From Streptomyces sp. ADI95-17 (lineage in GTDB: Bacteria; Actinomycetota; Actinomycetes; Streptomycetales; Streptomycetaceae), in contig NZ_ML123054.1 of the NCBI RefSeq assembly GCF_003846175.1, positions 137,195-201,194 of the forward strand: a DNA stretch of 64,000 bases, in the 5' to 3' direction. This document shows positions 45,742 to 54,293 of the stretch, in pieces (within the stretch, counting starts at the first letter, position 1; every line of letters starts with the position of its first letter). A program made the position numbers and the translations under genes. Under the pieces are notes generated by a model. It ran no database searches. It was not told where the DNA came from and saw nothing but the letters and a program-made list of their open reading frames with translations.

Positions 45742-48068
45742 CAGGACAGTCCCCGATGCAGATCGGCAAGGGCTTGGTTGCGGGCTGAGCCGTAGTGCAG
45801 GTTCATCTGGTCCTGCAGGTAGATGGCGCGAGAGTCCGTCGTGTAGTCCATGCCGCGCGTCTTCTCCCACTGCTGGACCAGGTCGAGGGCGCCTTGCGAC
45901 TTGGCGCCCATGTCCGCGGCCACCTTGACATTGGCGACCTGGTCCGCCTCTGCCTTCACATCCTTGGACCATTCATAGGTGGCGCCGTCCACCATGCGCT
46001 GTGCGACGTCCCCGATGTTGGGGATGATCGTCAGGGGCGCACCCCCTGCGTGGTAGGAGTACCGAGCCACGTCGTCCGCCCATGCCTTGCGGGCGTCGCG
46101 GTCGTCGAGGATGACATCGGCTCCGATGGCGTTGAAGACGCCGGATCCCATGCCTACATCGGCGACCCGGTTCTCCCAGTCCTTGTTGTCGCTGTACGTC
46201 GCGTCGGCACCGGCGAGTGCCGCGGCGGCCTGTGCGCGTTCGGCGTCGTAGAGATTGGCGAAGTTCTGCGGGTTGTCGGAGACGCCCCGCAGCACCCGGG
46301 TCAGGGAGTCCTGGGAGACGTTGAGGTGACCGCCGTTGGCGTCCTCGAAGACAGAGCCGCCTTCCGGATACTTGTAACGGGGGTCGTGCGTGAGCGTGTT
46401 GTGGGTGTCCGGCGAGTAATCCACCAGGGCCCGGGCGATGGGATCGCGCAGGTTGGCGTCGATGCTGTCACCCTTCGTGTCCTGGTCGAGGATGTTCACG
46501 GTCGATTGCATGATGCGCGCTTCGGCCGCGCTGTGCTTGCCGTCGCTCGGCTGGGACGTGTCGCCGGCGGGATGGCCGGTGGATCCTGCCTCGATTGCGG
46601 CACCGAGCCCGGTGCGGTTGTCGCCGTCAGCAACATCAGAAGCGTCCATCTCTATCTCACCACGCCACACAGTGGTGTTGGTGACGTTCCAGTCCCGCTC
46701 CTTGAGGAGGTAGTCGAGGCGGTCGTCACTGCCGTCGCCGGAGTGGGGGTCGAGATAGCCGGTGGACGTCTCGGGGTCGCGGCCCATGATGCCGAGGGCG
46801 GCGTCCACCGGGTCGTTCGCGAACCAGGACATTCCGCCGGCCTCGTCGAAGTTGCCGTACAGGTCCCAGACGTCCTTGTCGTGCTTCTCCGCTGAGATCA
46901 TGTCGTCCGTGACGTCCGCCATGAACTGTGCGGACGGCTGGTCGCTGCCCTGTTCCATCAAGGTCATTAAGCTCTGGTAGCCCCGTACTTGCTGCCCATG
47001 CCCCTTGGCGACGGTGTTGGTGTTGTTCGCCGCTGCGTCCAGGTCGTACTTCTCCATCCCCGCCGTCTTCAGCCCGTCGCGCCATTCGTTGTAGAACGAC
47101 GCATCCGAAGTCTTCTTCCATTCCGAGAAGGCTTCCTGGTATGCCTTGGATCCGTACGTGAGCTGCTTACCGTCCGGTCCCTTGAAATCAGGAACGCGGG
47201 TCGCCCCGGACACCGTGTTGGCCAGCCCCTGCTCCAGGCCGAGGTACTGCGTCTTGTTCTTGGTGTCGTCGTGGTATGCGAGATCGTTGAACCGGTTGGA
47301 CAACTCAAGGGTTTTCTCAGGGCCCAGAGAGTCGAGGAGCGTCTGGCTGAATACCGTGTCGTGCGCGTTGTCCCGGAAGAACCGGTCCATTTCGGCCCGC
47401 TCTTCAGCTGTCAGCTTCTCACCGTCGAGCAACCTGTCCGCGTAGTACTTGGCCTCGCGAGCCTCGTACACCTCGATGTCGCCCACCGCCGAGCCATTGA
47501 ACGTGTGGCCCCCCAGAGGGTCGAGCGCGCGCTCGACCCAGCTCTTGATACCGGCCGCCTCGTGGAGGGCCAGTTTGACGCCTTGGTCGGCGTCGTCGAC
47601 CGCCCGCACGGCCTCCTTGATCGCCTTCGTCCAGGCAGCCTCGGAAGCCTTTGCCTGCGACACGTACTTGGGGTATTCGTCGTCGTGCCGCATCGGAGTG
47701 AGCTTGCTGAAGTCATAGACAGCCTCCCCCTTGCTGTTGACGGACATTTCGTCCGCCTTCGCCTCCTCCACCACCTTATTGACGTGGCCGATCAGCGTGG
47801 AAAACTGCTGATGCGCGTCCCGTAGGAGCGACGCGATGGCGCGGGCCTCCGTCTGCCCGTTCTTGAACTGCTTGCGCGTATTCGAGAACTGCCCTGCTGC
47901 TGCGTCGGCGCTTTCGCCCACCCACGTGCCGTCTTTGGGAAACGACTCCACCTTCGCGGCGTAAAGGGTATCGAGTTCCTCGAAACCGCCGGCCATGCCG
48001 TCCCAGTCCTTGGCCGCCGCGGTCAGCGCATCGATCCTGATGGTGACCACGTCCTGATAGCCGAGCAT
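45741..48068 (-). CDS. Large WXG100/DUF6571-like protein with a TTA codon
   Basis: This 775-residue protein begins with a helical WXG100-like segment (about 1-110, with GTWVGESADAAAGQF near residue 47), as in ESX/type VII substrates. The rest resembles the DUF6571 family and is rich in Asp and Ala, without catalytic motifs I can name. Codon 367 (46968-46970) is TTA, so full translation should need the bldA tRNA, tying it to development. It is coupled to the gene on either side in a minus-strand operon. Confidence 0.7.
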   Translation of the reverse strand: MLGYQDVVTIRIDALTAAAKDWDGMAGGFEELDTLYAAKVESFPKDGTWVGESADAAAGQFSNTRKQFKNGQTEARAIASLLRDAHQQFSTLIGHVNKVVEEAKADEMSVNSKGEAVYDFSKLTPMRHDDEYPKYVSQAKASEAAWTKAIKEAVRAVDDADQGVKLALHEAAGIKSWVERALDPLGGHTFNGSAVGDIEVYEAREAKYYADRLLDGEKLTAEERAEMDRFFRDNAHDTVFSQTLLDSLGPEKTLELSNRFNDLAYHDDTKNKTQYLGLEQGLANTVSGATRVPDFKGPDGKQLTYGSKAYQEAFSEWKKTSDASFYNEWRDGLKTAGMEKYDLDAAANNTNTVAKGHGQQVRGYQSLMTLMEQGSDQPSAQFMADVTDDMISAEKHDKDVWDLYGNFDEAGGMSWFANDPVDAALGIMGRDPETSTGYLDPHSGDGSDDRLDYLLKERDWNVTNTTVWRGEIEMDASDVADGDNRTGLGAAIEAGSTGHPAGDTSQPSDGKHSAAEARIMQSTVNILDQDTKGDSIDANLRDPIARALVDYSPDTHNTLTHDPRYKYPEGGSVFEDANGGHLNVSQDSLTRVLRGVSDNPQNFANLYDAERAQAAAALAGADATYSDNKDWENRVADVGMGSGVFNAIGADVILDDRDARKAWADDVARYSYHAGGAPLTIIPNIGDVAQRMVDGATYEWSKDVKAEADQVANVKVAADMGAKSQGALDLVQQWEKTRGMDYTTDSRAIYLQDQMNLHYGSARNQALADLHRGLS
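46968..46970 (-). other. In-frame TTA codon (bldA target)
   Basis: In the coding strand the codons read CAG AGC TTA ATG ACC. TTA is very rare in Streptomyces genes and is read only by the bldA-encoded tRNA. Confidence 0.85.
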
Positions 48069-48083
48069 GCCTGTTCCCCGTTC

Positions 48084-48524
48084 CTAGACTTCGCGCCGAG
48101 GGGCGGACCCGGCATCGATCCCCGCTACCCCGCTCCTGACGTCGTAGTCGACGTACTGGAGGTCCCTGTGGGCCCCCTCCAGATCCTCCTGGTCCTTCGC
48201 CAAACGCGCCTTGAGGTCCCTGACCTGCAATTCCCATTCCGCGTGCGCGTCCTTGAGGCCGGTACCGGTGTCCCAGCCCGAGAACTCTCGCACCGCGGAG
48301 GACGAGGACTCATCGGCGTGGCGGCCGGCTTTGTCCGTCCCCGGCCGTATGGATTCTCGCAAGGCCTTGACCGCGATCTTCTTGCCCGGTTGGTTCGTCT
48401 TCAGGTCGGCCGCGTCCCCGCTGCCGCCTCCACCGCCCGCGGCGGGAGCGCTGTCCAGACTCATGCCCTCCTGCCGACGGGCCCGCGCATCGACCTTCAG
48501 TTGCTCCCACTCGTCCCACGCCAT
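48084..48524 (-). CDS. Small helical protein, first gene of WXG100-like operon
   Basis: This 146-residue hydrophilic protein starts after GGAGGGAGT. A Gly-rich linker (residues 28-36) separates an N-terminal helix (WDEWEQLKVDARARRQEG) from a longer coiled region (WELQVRDLKARLAKDQEDLEGAHRDLQ). This looks like the small partner of a type VII-like substrate. It ends 15 bases before the 775-residue gene. Confidence 0.7.
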   Translation of the reverse strand: MAWDEWEQLKVDARARRQEGMSLDSAPAAGGGGGSGDAADLKTNQPGKKIAVKALRESIRPGTDKAGRHADESSSSAVREFSGWDTGTGLKDAHAEWELQVRDLKARLAKDQEDLEGAHRDLQYVDYDVRSGVAGIDAGSAPRREV

Positions 48525-48805
48525 CTCAGGGACTCCCTCCGTAGTTGCTGTATCCGTGCGGCCACGCCGTATGCCTCGGTCCCAGTGGTGCGTCCGGCTG
48601 TGCGGAGCCCGGTGCGGCAGCACATCGCTGTCTGCGCGGCACCCCGACGACAGGGATCGCATCCGTGATTGCGGCAGAGGCAATACCCCTCAAGAATCCA
48701 CCGGGTTGCGGTGTGGGCAGAGCACGAGCCGTGATCCTGTGCGGCGGCCCTCGATCCCTCCAACCGCCTCAGGAGATCGTCCACCCGCATCTTGAAGGTC
48801 ACCGA
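48497..48805 (-). CDS. Possible small cysteine-rich ORF
   Basis: A 102-residue ORF from GTG 48805 contains RVDDLLRRLEGSRAAAQ and a cluster GYCLCRNHGCDPC. Its end overlaps the next gene by 28 bases. Third positions look coding-like. An even smaller ORF ends at 48816 just before it. No family is recognised, so this is tentative. Confidence 0.35.
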   Translation of the reverse strand, partial: SVTFKMRVDDLLRRLEGSRAAAQDHGSCSAHTATRWILEGYCLCRNHGCDPCRRGAAQTAMCCRTGLRTAGRTTGTEAYGVAARIQQLRRESLRWRGTSGSN

Positions 48806-49063
48806 CGTCTCGTCCTCAACGCGCAGCCAGTTCCTCGGCAACTGTCCCTAGTTGCTCACTGACAGCGCACCTGACCTCTTCATTCGTAACAGAAGCAACT
48901 CGGACAAGGTAGCCGCGATCTTGTCTCAGCACGGAATCGTGACGCTGCCCCCGAGATGGTGTGCCGTGGCGGTGCCACTGCCCGGCTTGATCGTCCCACC
49001 TGGGGCGCGCCGTGCGACGAGTAGGCGCCCCGGCCGGACCGGGGCCGCCTCCGATCCGATGCC
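48806..49063. other. Intergenic region left of the SEC-C gene
   Basis: Apart from a 38-residue ORF on the minus strand (48816-48932, ending VSEQLGTVAEELAAR) that may be a gene remnant, nothing is seen. GC falls here and rises again at 49.0 kb, marking the right edge of the accessory stretch. Confidence 0.4.
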
Positions 49064-50071
49064 TCACTCGCCCCCGTGGCACTCCCGATAAGCCCGCCCC
49101 GATCCGCACCAGCAGGCCGCGCTGCGGGCCGGGGGCCAGGGGGTCGCCCGGCCCCGGGCGGCGAGGGTGGTGGCGTACTGGGGGAGGAGGTTCGGGTCGG
49201 AGGGGGAGGCGGCCTCCGAGGCGGCGAACGCCTCGTACGACGGGACCGTGCCGGTCACGATGCCGAGGTTCGGCGTGCCGGCCTGGTGGAGGTCGCGCAG
49301 GGCGGCCTCCAGGCGGGCCAGGTGCTCCGGGTGGGAGGGGTACTCCTCGCGCAGGTCCGGGTAGGCGGTGAGGAGTTCGGCGAGTTCGGCGGCCGGCCAG
49401 TGCAGCACCGCGACCGGGAACGGGCGGGACAGCGCGGTGCGGTACGTGCCCAACTCGGCCCGCAGGCGGGTGATCTCGGCCTGGAGCTCGCCCGGGTCCG
49501 AGGAGCCCAGCGACCACAGGCGCTTCGGGTCGTGGAGCTCGTCCAGCGGGACGGTCGCGGTGTGCAGGGTGTCGGCGAGCTCGTCCCAGGCGTCGTGGTC
49601 GACGCCCATCAGCCTGCGCACCCGGTGGCGGCCGGACAGCAGCGACTGGCTGGCGTACGGGACCTCCTCGCCCGGCGTCAGGAGGAGCGTCAGCGCGGTC
49701 GAGAAGTAGTCGTGGGCCGCTTCGAGTTCGTCGTGGGCTTCGAGGGTCTCGGCGGCGATCTCCCAGGGGCCCGGGTCGAGCGGGCCCGCGGCACGGATGC
49801 CTTCGATGATCGCGCGGGCCTCCGCCTCGTGGCCGTACTCCCACAGGTTGGCCGCGTTGAGGGCCTTGACCAGGTGCGGGTGGTCGAGATCGGGATCGGT
49901 GGAGCCGAGGAGTTCGTCGTAGAGGGTGGTGGCGCGGGCGCGGTCGCCGGCGAGTTCCAGATGGGCCGCGGCCTGGAGGAGCAGCGGCTCACGGTCCTCG
50001 GGGTACCGCGCCGCGGCGCGCAGCAGGCGCTCGGCTTCGGTGGTGTGGTCGGCAGGCGTGTCGGGGCGCAT
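49064..50071 (-). CDS. TPR-like protein with C-terminal SEC-C motif
   Basis: This 335-residue protein has helical repeats in the first half (AERLLRAAARYPEDREPLLLQAAAHLELAGD). The C-terminus CWCGSGRAYRECHGG is the SEC-C zinc-binding motif found on SecA and on many RNA- or ribosome-linked proteins. Function is unknown. Confidence 0.8.
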   Translation of the reverse strand: MRPDTPADHTTEAERLLRAAARYPEDREPLLLQAAAHLELAGDRARATTLYDELLGSTDPDLDHPHLVKALNAANLWEYGHEAEARAIIEGIRAAGPLDPGPWEIAAETLEAHDELEAAHDYFSTALTLLLTPGEEVPYASQSLLSGRHRVRRLMGVDHDAWDELADTLHTATVPLDELHDPKRLWSLGSSDPGELQAEITRLRAELGTYRTALSRPFPVAVLHWPAAELAELLTAYPDLREEYPSHPEHLARLEAALRDLHQAGTPNLGIVTGTVPSYEAFAASEAASPSDPNLLPQYATTLAARGRATPWPPARSAACWCGSGRAYRECHGGE

Positions 50072-50157
50072 GAACCACACCGTACTGCTGTACGGCTTCG
50101 GGGCGGAGGGTTGTTCCAGGGCTGGAGAGTTACGGGCCGGGGGCCTATCGTGCGGCC

Positions 50158-50964
50158 GTGCGGGAGCGGATACCGGTGGTGGTGCAGCGGAACTCGCGGG
50201 GGCGCAGGGTCGCCGCGCGCGGGCTGTGGACGGCTGCCGAGTTGGTGGTGACCCTGGGCGTCGTTCTGTTGTTGCTCGTTGTTCATCAGCTGTGGTGGAC
50301 CAACCGGCAGGCCCGCGCGGGAGCCGAGCACCAGGTGCGGGCCCTTCAGCGGGAGTGGGGGGAAGAGCCGGGGAGCGGGACGGGCGGCGGTGATCCCGGG
50401 GGTGGGAGCGGGGGCGGTTCGGGTAAAACGGGTAAATCCAATGATTCCGGTGCGTCCGGCGGGCGTTCGGGTGGAGGCGAGGGCGGTGCCGCCGCGCGTT
50501 CCGCGCCCCGCTGGGACCAGGCGTACGCCGTCATCCGCATCCCGCGCCTCGGGCTCGTCGCGCCCGTCGCCCAGGGCATCAGCAAGAGCGGCGTACTCGA
50601 CAAGGGATACGTCGGGCACTACCCGCGCACCGCGCAGCCCGGCCGGCCCGGGAACTTCGCGCTCGCCGGGCACCGCAACACGCACGGCGAACCCTTCAGA
50701 TACATCAACCGGCTGCGGCGCGGGGACCGGATCGACGTCGAGACCCGGGAGGCCGTGTACACGTACACCGTCGACCGGACGCTGGCGCGGACGAGCCCGC
50801 GCGACGGCGGTGTCATCGCCGCCGTACCGCGCAGCAATGTGAAGCCCTACACCGGGTACACCGAGGCCGGTTCCTATGTGACGCTCACTACCTGTACGCC
50901 CGAATTCACCTCTCGGTACCGGCTTGTCGTATGGGGAAGACTCGTGGATGTCCGGTCGCGGTAG
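50158..50964 (+). CDS. Class E sortase
   Basis: This 268-residue transpeptidase has a membrane helix (25-43), a Gly/Ser-rich extracellular linker (72-115) and the catalytic domain, with H173 (LAGHRNTHG), C247 (LTTCTPEF) and R254. Class E sortases cleave LAxTG signals and attach proteins to the wall; SrtE proteins anchor chaplins in Streptomyces. A LAATG protein is encoded 7.6 kb downstream in this window. Confidence 0.92.
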   Translation: MRERIPVVVQRNSRGRRVAARGLWTAAELVVTLGVVLLLLVVHQLWWTNRQARAGAEHQVRALQREWGEEPGSGTGGGDPGGGSGGGSGKTGKSNDSGASGGRSGGGEGGAAARSAPRWDQAYAVIRIPRLGLVAPVAQGISKSGVLDKGYVGHYPRTAQPGRPGNFALAGHRNTHGEPFRYINRLRRGDRIDVETREAVYTYTVDRTLARTSPRDGGVIAAVPRSNVKPYTGYTEAGSYVTLTTCTPEFTSRYRLVVWGRLVDVRSR

Positions 50965-50989
50965 CGGCATCGCACTAAGGTTCCCTGAC

Positions 50990-51178
50990 GTGCTCAGACG
51001 ACGTCCGCAGTTGTTGTGGTTGCTGGTCCCCTACGTGCTCTACCTGGGGGTGCTGCCGCTCGTGAACCGGGTCCACCCGGTGATCCTCGGGCTGCCGTTC
51101 CTCTTCGTGTGGCTGCTCGGGGCGACCCTGCTGACCCCCGTCGCCGTATGGCTGACCCGGCGGGGGGACCGCCGGTGA
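50990..51178 (+). CDS. DUF3311 small membrane protein
   Basis: This 62-residue protein has two helices (QLLWLLVPYVLYLGVLPLV and ILGLPFLFVWLLGATLL). GTG 50990 is preferred, with AAGG upstream; ATG 50948 would add 14 residues. DUF3311 proteins are typical partners of the SSS symporter that follows, and its GTG start overlaps this stop. Confidence 0.85.
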   Translation: MLRRRPQLLWLLVPYVLYLGVLPLVNRVHPVILGLPFLFVWLLGATLLTPVAVWLTRRGDRR

Positions 51179-52710
51179 ACGCCACCGTCGCGACCTCCGT
51201 CTTCGCGGTCTTCATGGTCGCCACCGTCGCCCTCGGACTGCTCGCGACGCGCGGGCGGCGCAAGGGGAACGGCGAGGGCGGCGGGCTCGCCGAATGGTCC
51301 GTGGGCGGACGCAGCCTCGGGACCGTCTTCATCTGGGTGCTGATGGCCGGCGAGGGCTACACCAGCTTCAGCTATCTGGGCGCCGCGGGCTGGGGCTACA
51401 ACTACGGGGCGCCGGTGCTCTACGTGGTGGCGTACATGTCCTGCGGGTACGCCATCGGCTACGTCGTCGGCCCGATGCTCTGGGCGTACGCGCGCAGGCA
51501 CGGACTCGTCGGGATCACCGACATGGTCGCGCACCGCTTCGGACGGCCCTGGCTCGGCGCGCTCGTCGCCGTCCTCGCGACCGTCTTCCTGCTGCCGTAC
51601 ATCCAGCTCCAGATCACCGGCATGGGCGTGGTCGTCTCGACCATCTCCTACGGTGCCATCAGCCTGAACTGGGCCTACTTCATCGCCTTCGCCGTCACCA
51701 CCGGCTTCGTCGTGGTGAGCGGGCTGCGGGGCAGCGCGTGGGTGTCCGTGCTGAAGGACGTGCTCGTGATCGCCACGCTCGGGTTCCTCGCCGTCTACGT
51801 ACCGATGCACTACTTCGACGGCTACGGGCCCTTCCTCGACCGGATCGTCACCGAGAAGAGCGAGTGGCTGACCTTCCCCGGGCACGGGGACAGCGGACTC
51901 GGACAGGCCTGGTTCATCACCACCTCGTTCCTCAACTCGCTCACCGTGGTGATCTTCCCGACGACCGTCGCGGGCTACCTCGGCGCGAAGAACGCCGACG
52001 TGCTGCGCCGCAACGCGATGCTGCTGCCCGCCTACAACGTGCTGCTCTTCGTGCCGATGCTGCTCGGCATGGCGGCCCTCTTCGTCGTGCCGGGGCTCGT
52101 CGGCGCCGAGTCCAACCTGGCGCTCTTCAAACTGGTCGTGGACTCGCTGCCGGCCTGGACGGTCGGCGTCATCGGGGTGGCCGCGGCACTGTCCTCGATC
52201 GTGCCGATGGCCGTCTTCATGCTGGTCATCGGCACGATGTGGGGGCGCAGTGTGCTCTCGCTCGTACCTCGCCTGGAGCGGCGGCAGAAGGGCGCCGCGC
52301 AAGTGGTCGTCGTGATCGCGGGAAGCCTCGCCCTGCTGCTGACGTACACCGCCCCGAACACCCTGGTGCGGCTCTCCCTCATTTCGTACGAGGGAATGGC
52401 CCAGCTGCTCCCGATGGTGCTGCTGGGGCTGATGTGGCGGCGGTTGACCCTGCTCGGGGCGATGAGCGGGCTGGTCGTCGGCGTGGGGGTGGTGTGCGGG
52501 TTCGTGTTCACGGAGAACGACCCGGTGTGGGGCGTCAACGCGGGCATCGTGGCGCTCGGCGCCAACCTCGCCGTCGCGCTCGCGGTGACGTACGCGGGAC
52601 CGCGCGAACGCGACGAGCGGCCGGACGGCGAGGTGCTCGCACGGGACGAGATCCCGGCCCCGGAACGGGAGCCGGAACCGGACGGCGCTCCCGCGGGAAC
52701 GAGCCACTGA
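51175..52710 (+). CDS. Sodium:solute symporter (SSS) family permease
   Basis: This 511-residue protein has about 13 membrane helices. EWSVGGRSLGTVFIW and GEGYTSFSYLGAAGWGYN are early SSS motifs. The acidic hydrophilic tail covers the last 40 residues. It starts at a GTG four bases inside DUF3311. Paired DUF3311/SSS systems include monocarboxylate uptake permeases; the solute here is not known. Confidence 0.88.
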   Translation: MNATVATSVFAVFMVATVALGLLATRGRRKGNGEGGGLAEWSVGGRSLGTVFIWVLMAGEGYTSFSYLGAAGWGYNYGAPVLYVVAYMSCGYAIGYVVGPMLWAYARRHGLVGITDMVAHRFGRPWLGALVAVLATVFLLPYIQLQITGMGVVVSTISYGAISLNWAYFIAFAVTTGFVVVSGLRGSAWVSVLKDVLVIATLGFLAVYVPMHYFDGYGPFLDRIVTEKSEWLTFPGHGDSGLGQAWFITTSFLNSLTVVIFPTTVAGYLGAKNADVLRRNAMLLPAYNVLLFVPMLLGMAALFVVPGLVGAESNLALFKLVVDSLPAWTVGVIGVAAALSSIVPMAVFMLVIGTMWGRSVLSLVPRLERRQKGAAQVVVVIAGSLALLLTYTAPNTLVRLSLISYEGMAQLLPMVLLGLMWRRLTLLGAMSGLVVGVGVVCGFVFTENDPVWGVNAGIVALGANLAVALAVTYAGPRERDERPDGEVLARDEIPAPEREPEPDGAPAGTSH

Positions 52711-52863
52711 CCGCCGCCGGACGGACCGGTGCGCCGGTCGGGGGCGGACCGGTGTGCCGGACCCATCGTGTATAACGGCTGGAGAGCATCACACGCGCGT
52801 GTGTACGAACGGCACGGGTGCGAGACCGGCCGACCGGCCGCGAAGGGGAAGAGGGGAGGGGCC

Positions 52864-53196
52864 GTGAACGGTGACGTGAGTCGTCTGCGCGGTGGCCTCG
52901 CCCGGCTGCTCCGCCCCGCCGGACTGCTGCTCTTCCTCATCACCGAGGTGCTCCTCGCCGAGGGCGGCAGCCTCTCCGCCGCGGTCGCGCTCGCCGCGAC
53001 CGCCGCCGCAGGCTCCGCGCTCGCCGTCGCCTCCCTCATCAGCGCCCGGTGCGCCGCCCCGGTGCCCCGCACCCGGGTCCGTACCGCCATCCGCGACCGG
53101 GAGAAACGCACCGCGTTCCTGCCGCAGCGGGATCCCGACGCCAAGGGGCGCAGGCGCCCCCGAGCCCCCGGCCGTGCCCTTCCGACGGCCGCGTAG
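52864..53196 (+). CDS. DUF6412 small membrane protein
   Basis: This 110-residue protein starts at GTG 52864 after GAGGGGAGGGG. Two hydrophobic helices (GLLLFLITEVLLAEGG and AVALAATAAAGSALAVASL) precede a basic Arg/Pro tail. DUF6412 genes sit beside the YidC-paralogue gene in many streptomycetes, as here. Confidence 0.75.
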   Translation: MNGDVSRLRGGLARLLRPAGLLLFLITEVLLAEGGSLSAAVALAATAAAGSALAVASLISARCAAPVPRTRVRTAIRDREKRTAFLPQRDPDAKGRRRPRAPGRALPTAA

Positions 53197-53230
53197 GGGC
53201 GCGCAGCAGTAGCAGCCACTCCCCAGCGGG

Positions 53231-53326
53231 CACCACTCATCGGCGCCTGGCAGGCACCACTCATCGGCGCCTGGCAGGCACCGATCATCGGTGTCTCGCA
53301 GGCACCACTCATCGGTGCCCCGCGCG
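53231..53326. repeat. 24-base tandem repeat, four copies
   Basis: Units begin at 53231, 53255, 53279 and 53303: CACCACTCATCGGCGCCTGG with CAGG. The first two are identical; the third and fourth have several changes. The block lies in the gap before the YidC paralogue. Confidence 0.9.
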
Positions 53327-53386
53327 GTCCGTCATGCCGAGTCCGTACTTACTCCCGGCACGACGAGACCCCCGGAGGGCTCATCC

Positions 53387-54157
53387 ATGTCCGTCTTCAT
53401 GTCCGCATTCGCCAGTCTGGTCGGCGCGCTGGCCGATCTGCTGCACCCGCTCTTCCAGACCGCCTCCGCCGCCGCCGCGATCGTGCTGTTCACCGCCCTC
53501 GTACGGCTCGCCGTGCACCCGCTGTCGCGGGCCGCGGCGCGGGGGCAGAAGGCCCGCACCAGGCTCCAGCCGCAGATCGCCGCGCTGCGCAAGAAGCACG
53601 GCAAGAACCCCGAGCGGATGCAGAAGGCGCTCATGGAACTGCACAAGGAGGAGAAGGTCTCGCCGCTCTCCGGCTGCCTGCCCAGCCTGTTGCAGATGCC
53701 CGCCTTCTTCCTGCTCTACCACCTCTTCTCCAGCCAGAAGATCGGCGGCGAGCCCAACGAGCTCCTCGGCCACCAGCTCTTCGACGCCCCGCTCGGCGAG
53801 CGCTGGCACGACGCGCTCTCGCACGGCGGGATGTTCGGCCCGCAGGGACTGGTCTACCTCGGCCTCTTCGCGATCGTCGCCGCCGTGGCCACGTTCAACT
53901 TCCGGCGTACGAAGCGGCAGATGGCCGCCAACCCCGTCGCTCCGACCACCGGCCCCGACGGGCAGCCGGTGCCCGGCATGGGCGCGATGACGAAGCTGAT
54001 GCCGCTGATGTCCTTCGCCACCCTGTTCACCGTGTCCGTCGTGCCGCTCGCCGCCGCGCTGTACGTCGTCACCAGCACCACCTGGACCGCGGTCGAGCGG
54101 GCCGTGCTCTACCGCGACATGCCGGCCGCCAAGGCCACCGTGGCCACCGCGGCGTGA
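53387..54157 (+). CDS. YidC/Oxa1-family membrane insertase paralogue
   Basis: This 256-residue protein has a short first helix region, then VRLAVHPLSRAAARGQKARTRLQPQ with the charged groove, the cytoplasmic coiled hairpin, and four further helices including LPSLLQMPAFFLLYHLFS. GGAGGG precedes the ATG. It has no lipoprotein start. It is an extra copy, since the main yidC lies near the origin with rpmH-rnpA. Its clients may be the small membrane proteins encoded nearby. Confidence 0.87.
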   Translation: MSVFMSAFASLVGALADLLHPLFQTASAAAAIVLFTALVRLAVHPLSRAAARGQKARTRLQPQIAALRKKHGKNPERMQKALMELHKEEKVSPLSGCLPSLLQMPAFFLLYHLFSSQKIGGEPNELLGHQLFDAPLGERWHDALSHGGMFGPQGLVYLGLFAIVAAVATFNFRRTKRQMAANPVAPTTGPDGQPVPGMGAMTKLMPLMSFATLFTVSVVPLAAALYVVTSTTWTAVERAVLYRDMPAAKATVATAA

Positions 54158-54293
54158 CCGCGGACGCGGGGGTGCCGGTCCAGTGTGTGAACAGGGTCTT
54201 GCGGAGTGATCGGAGGTCTTGGACGATCGGACAAGCCTGCGATGGCCGCCACCCATCCGACGGGCCCGATCTCGACCAAGGGGAGATAGACCG

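Noticed and set aside
48852..49091. Plus-strand ORF of 79 codons left of the SEC-C gene
   Set aside because: It has no ribosome site, no domain and partly overlaps the SEC-C gene on the other strand.
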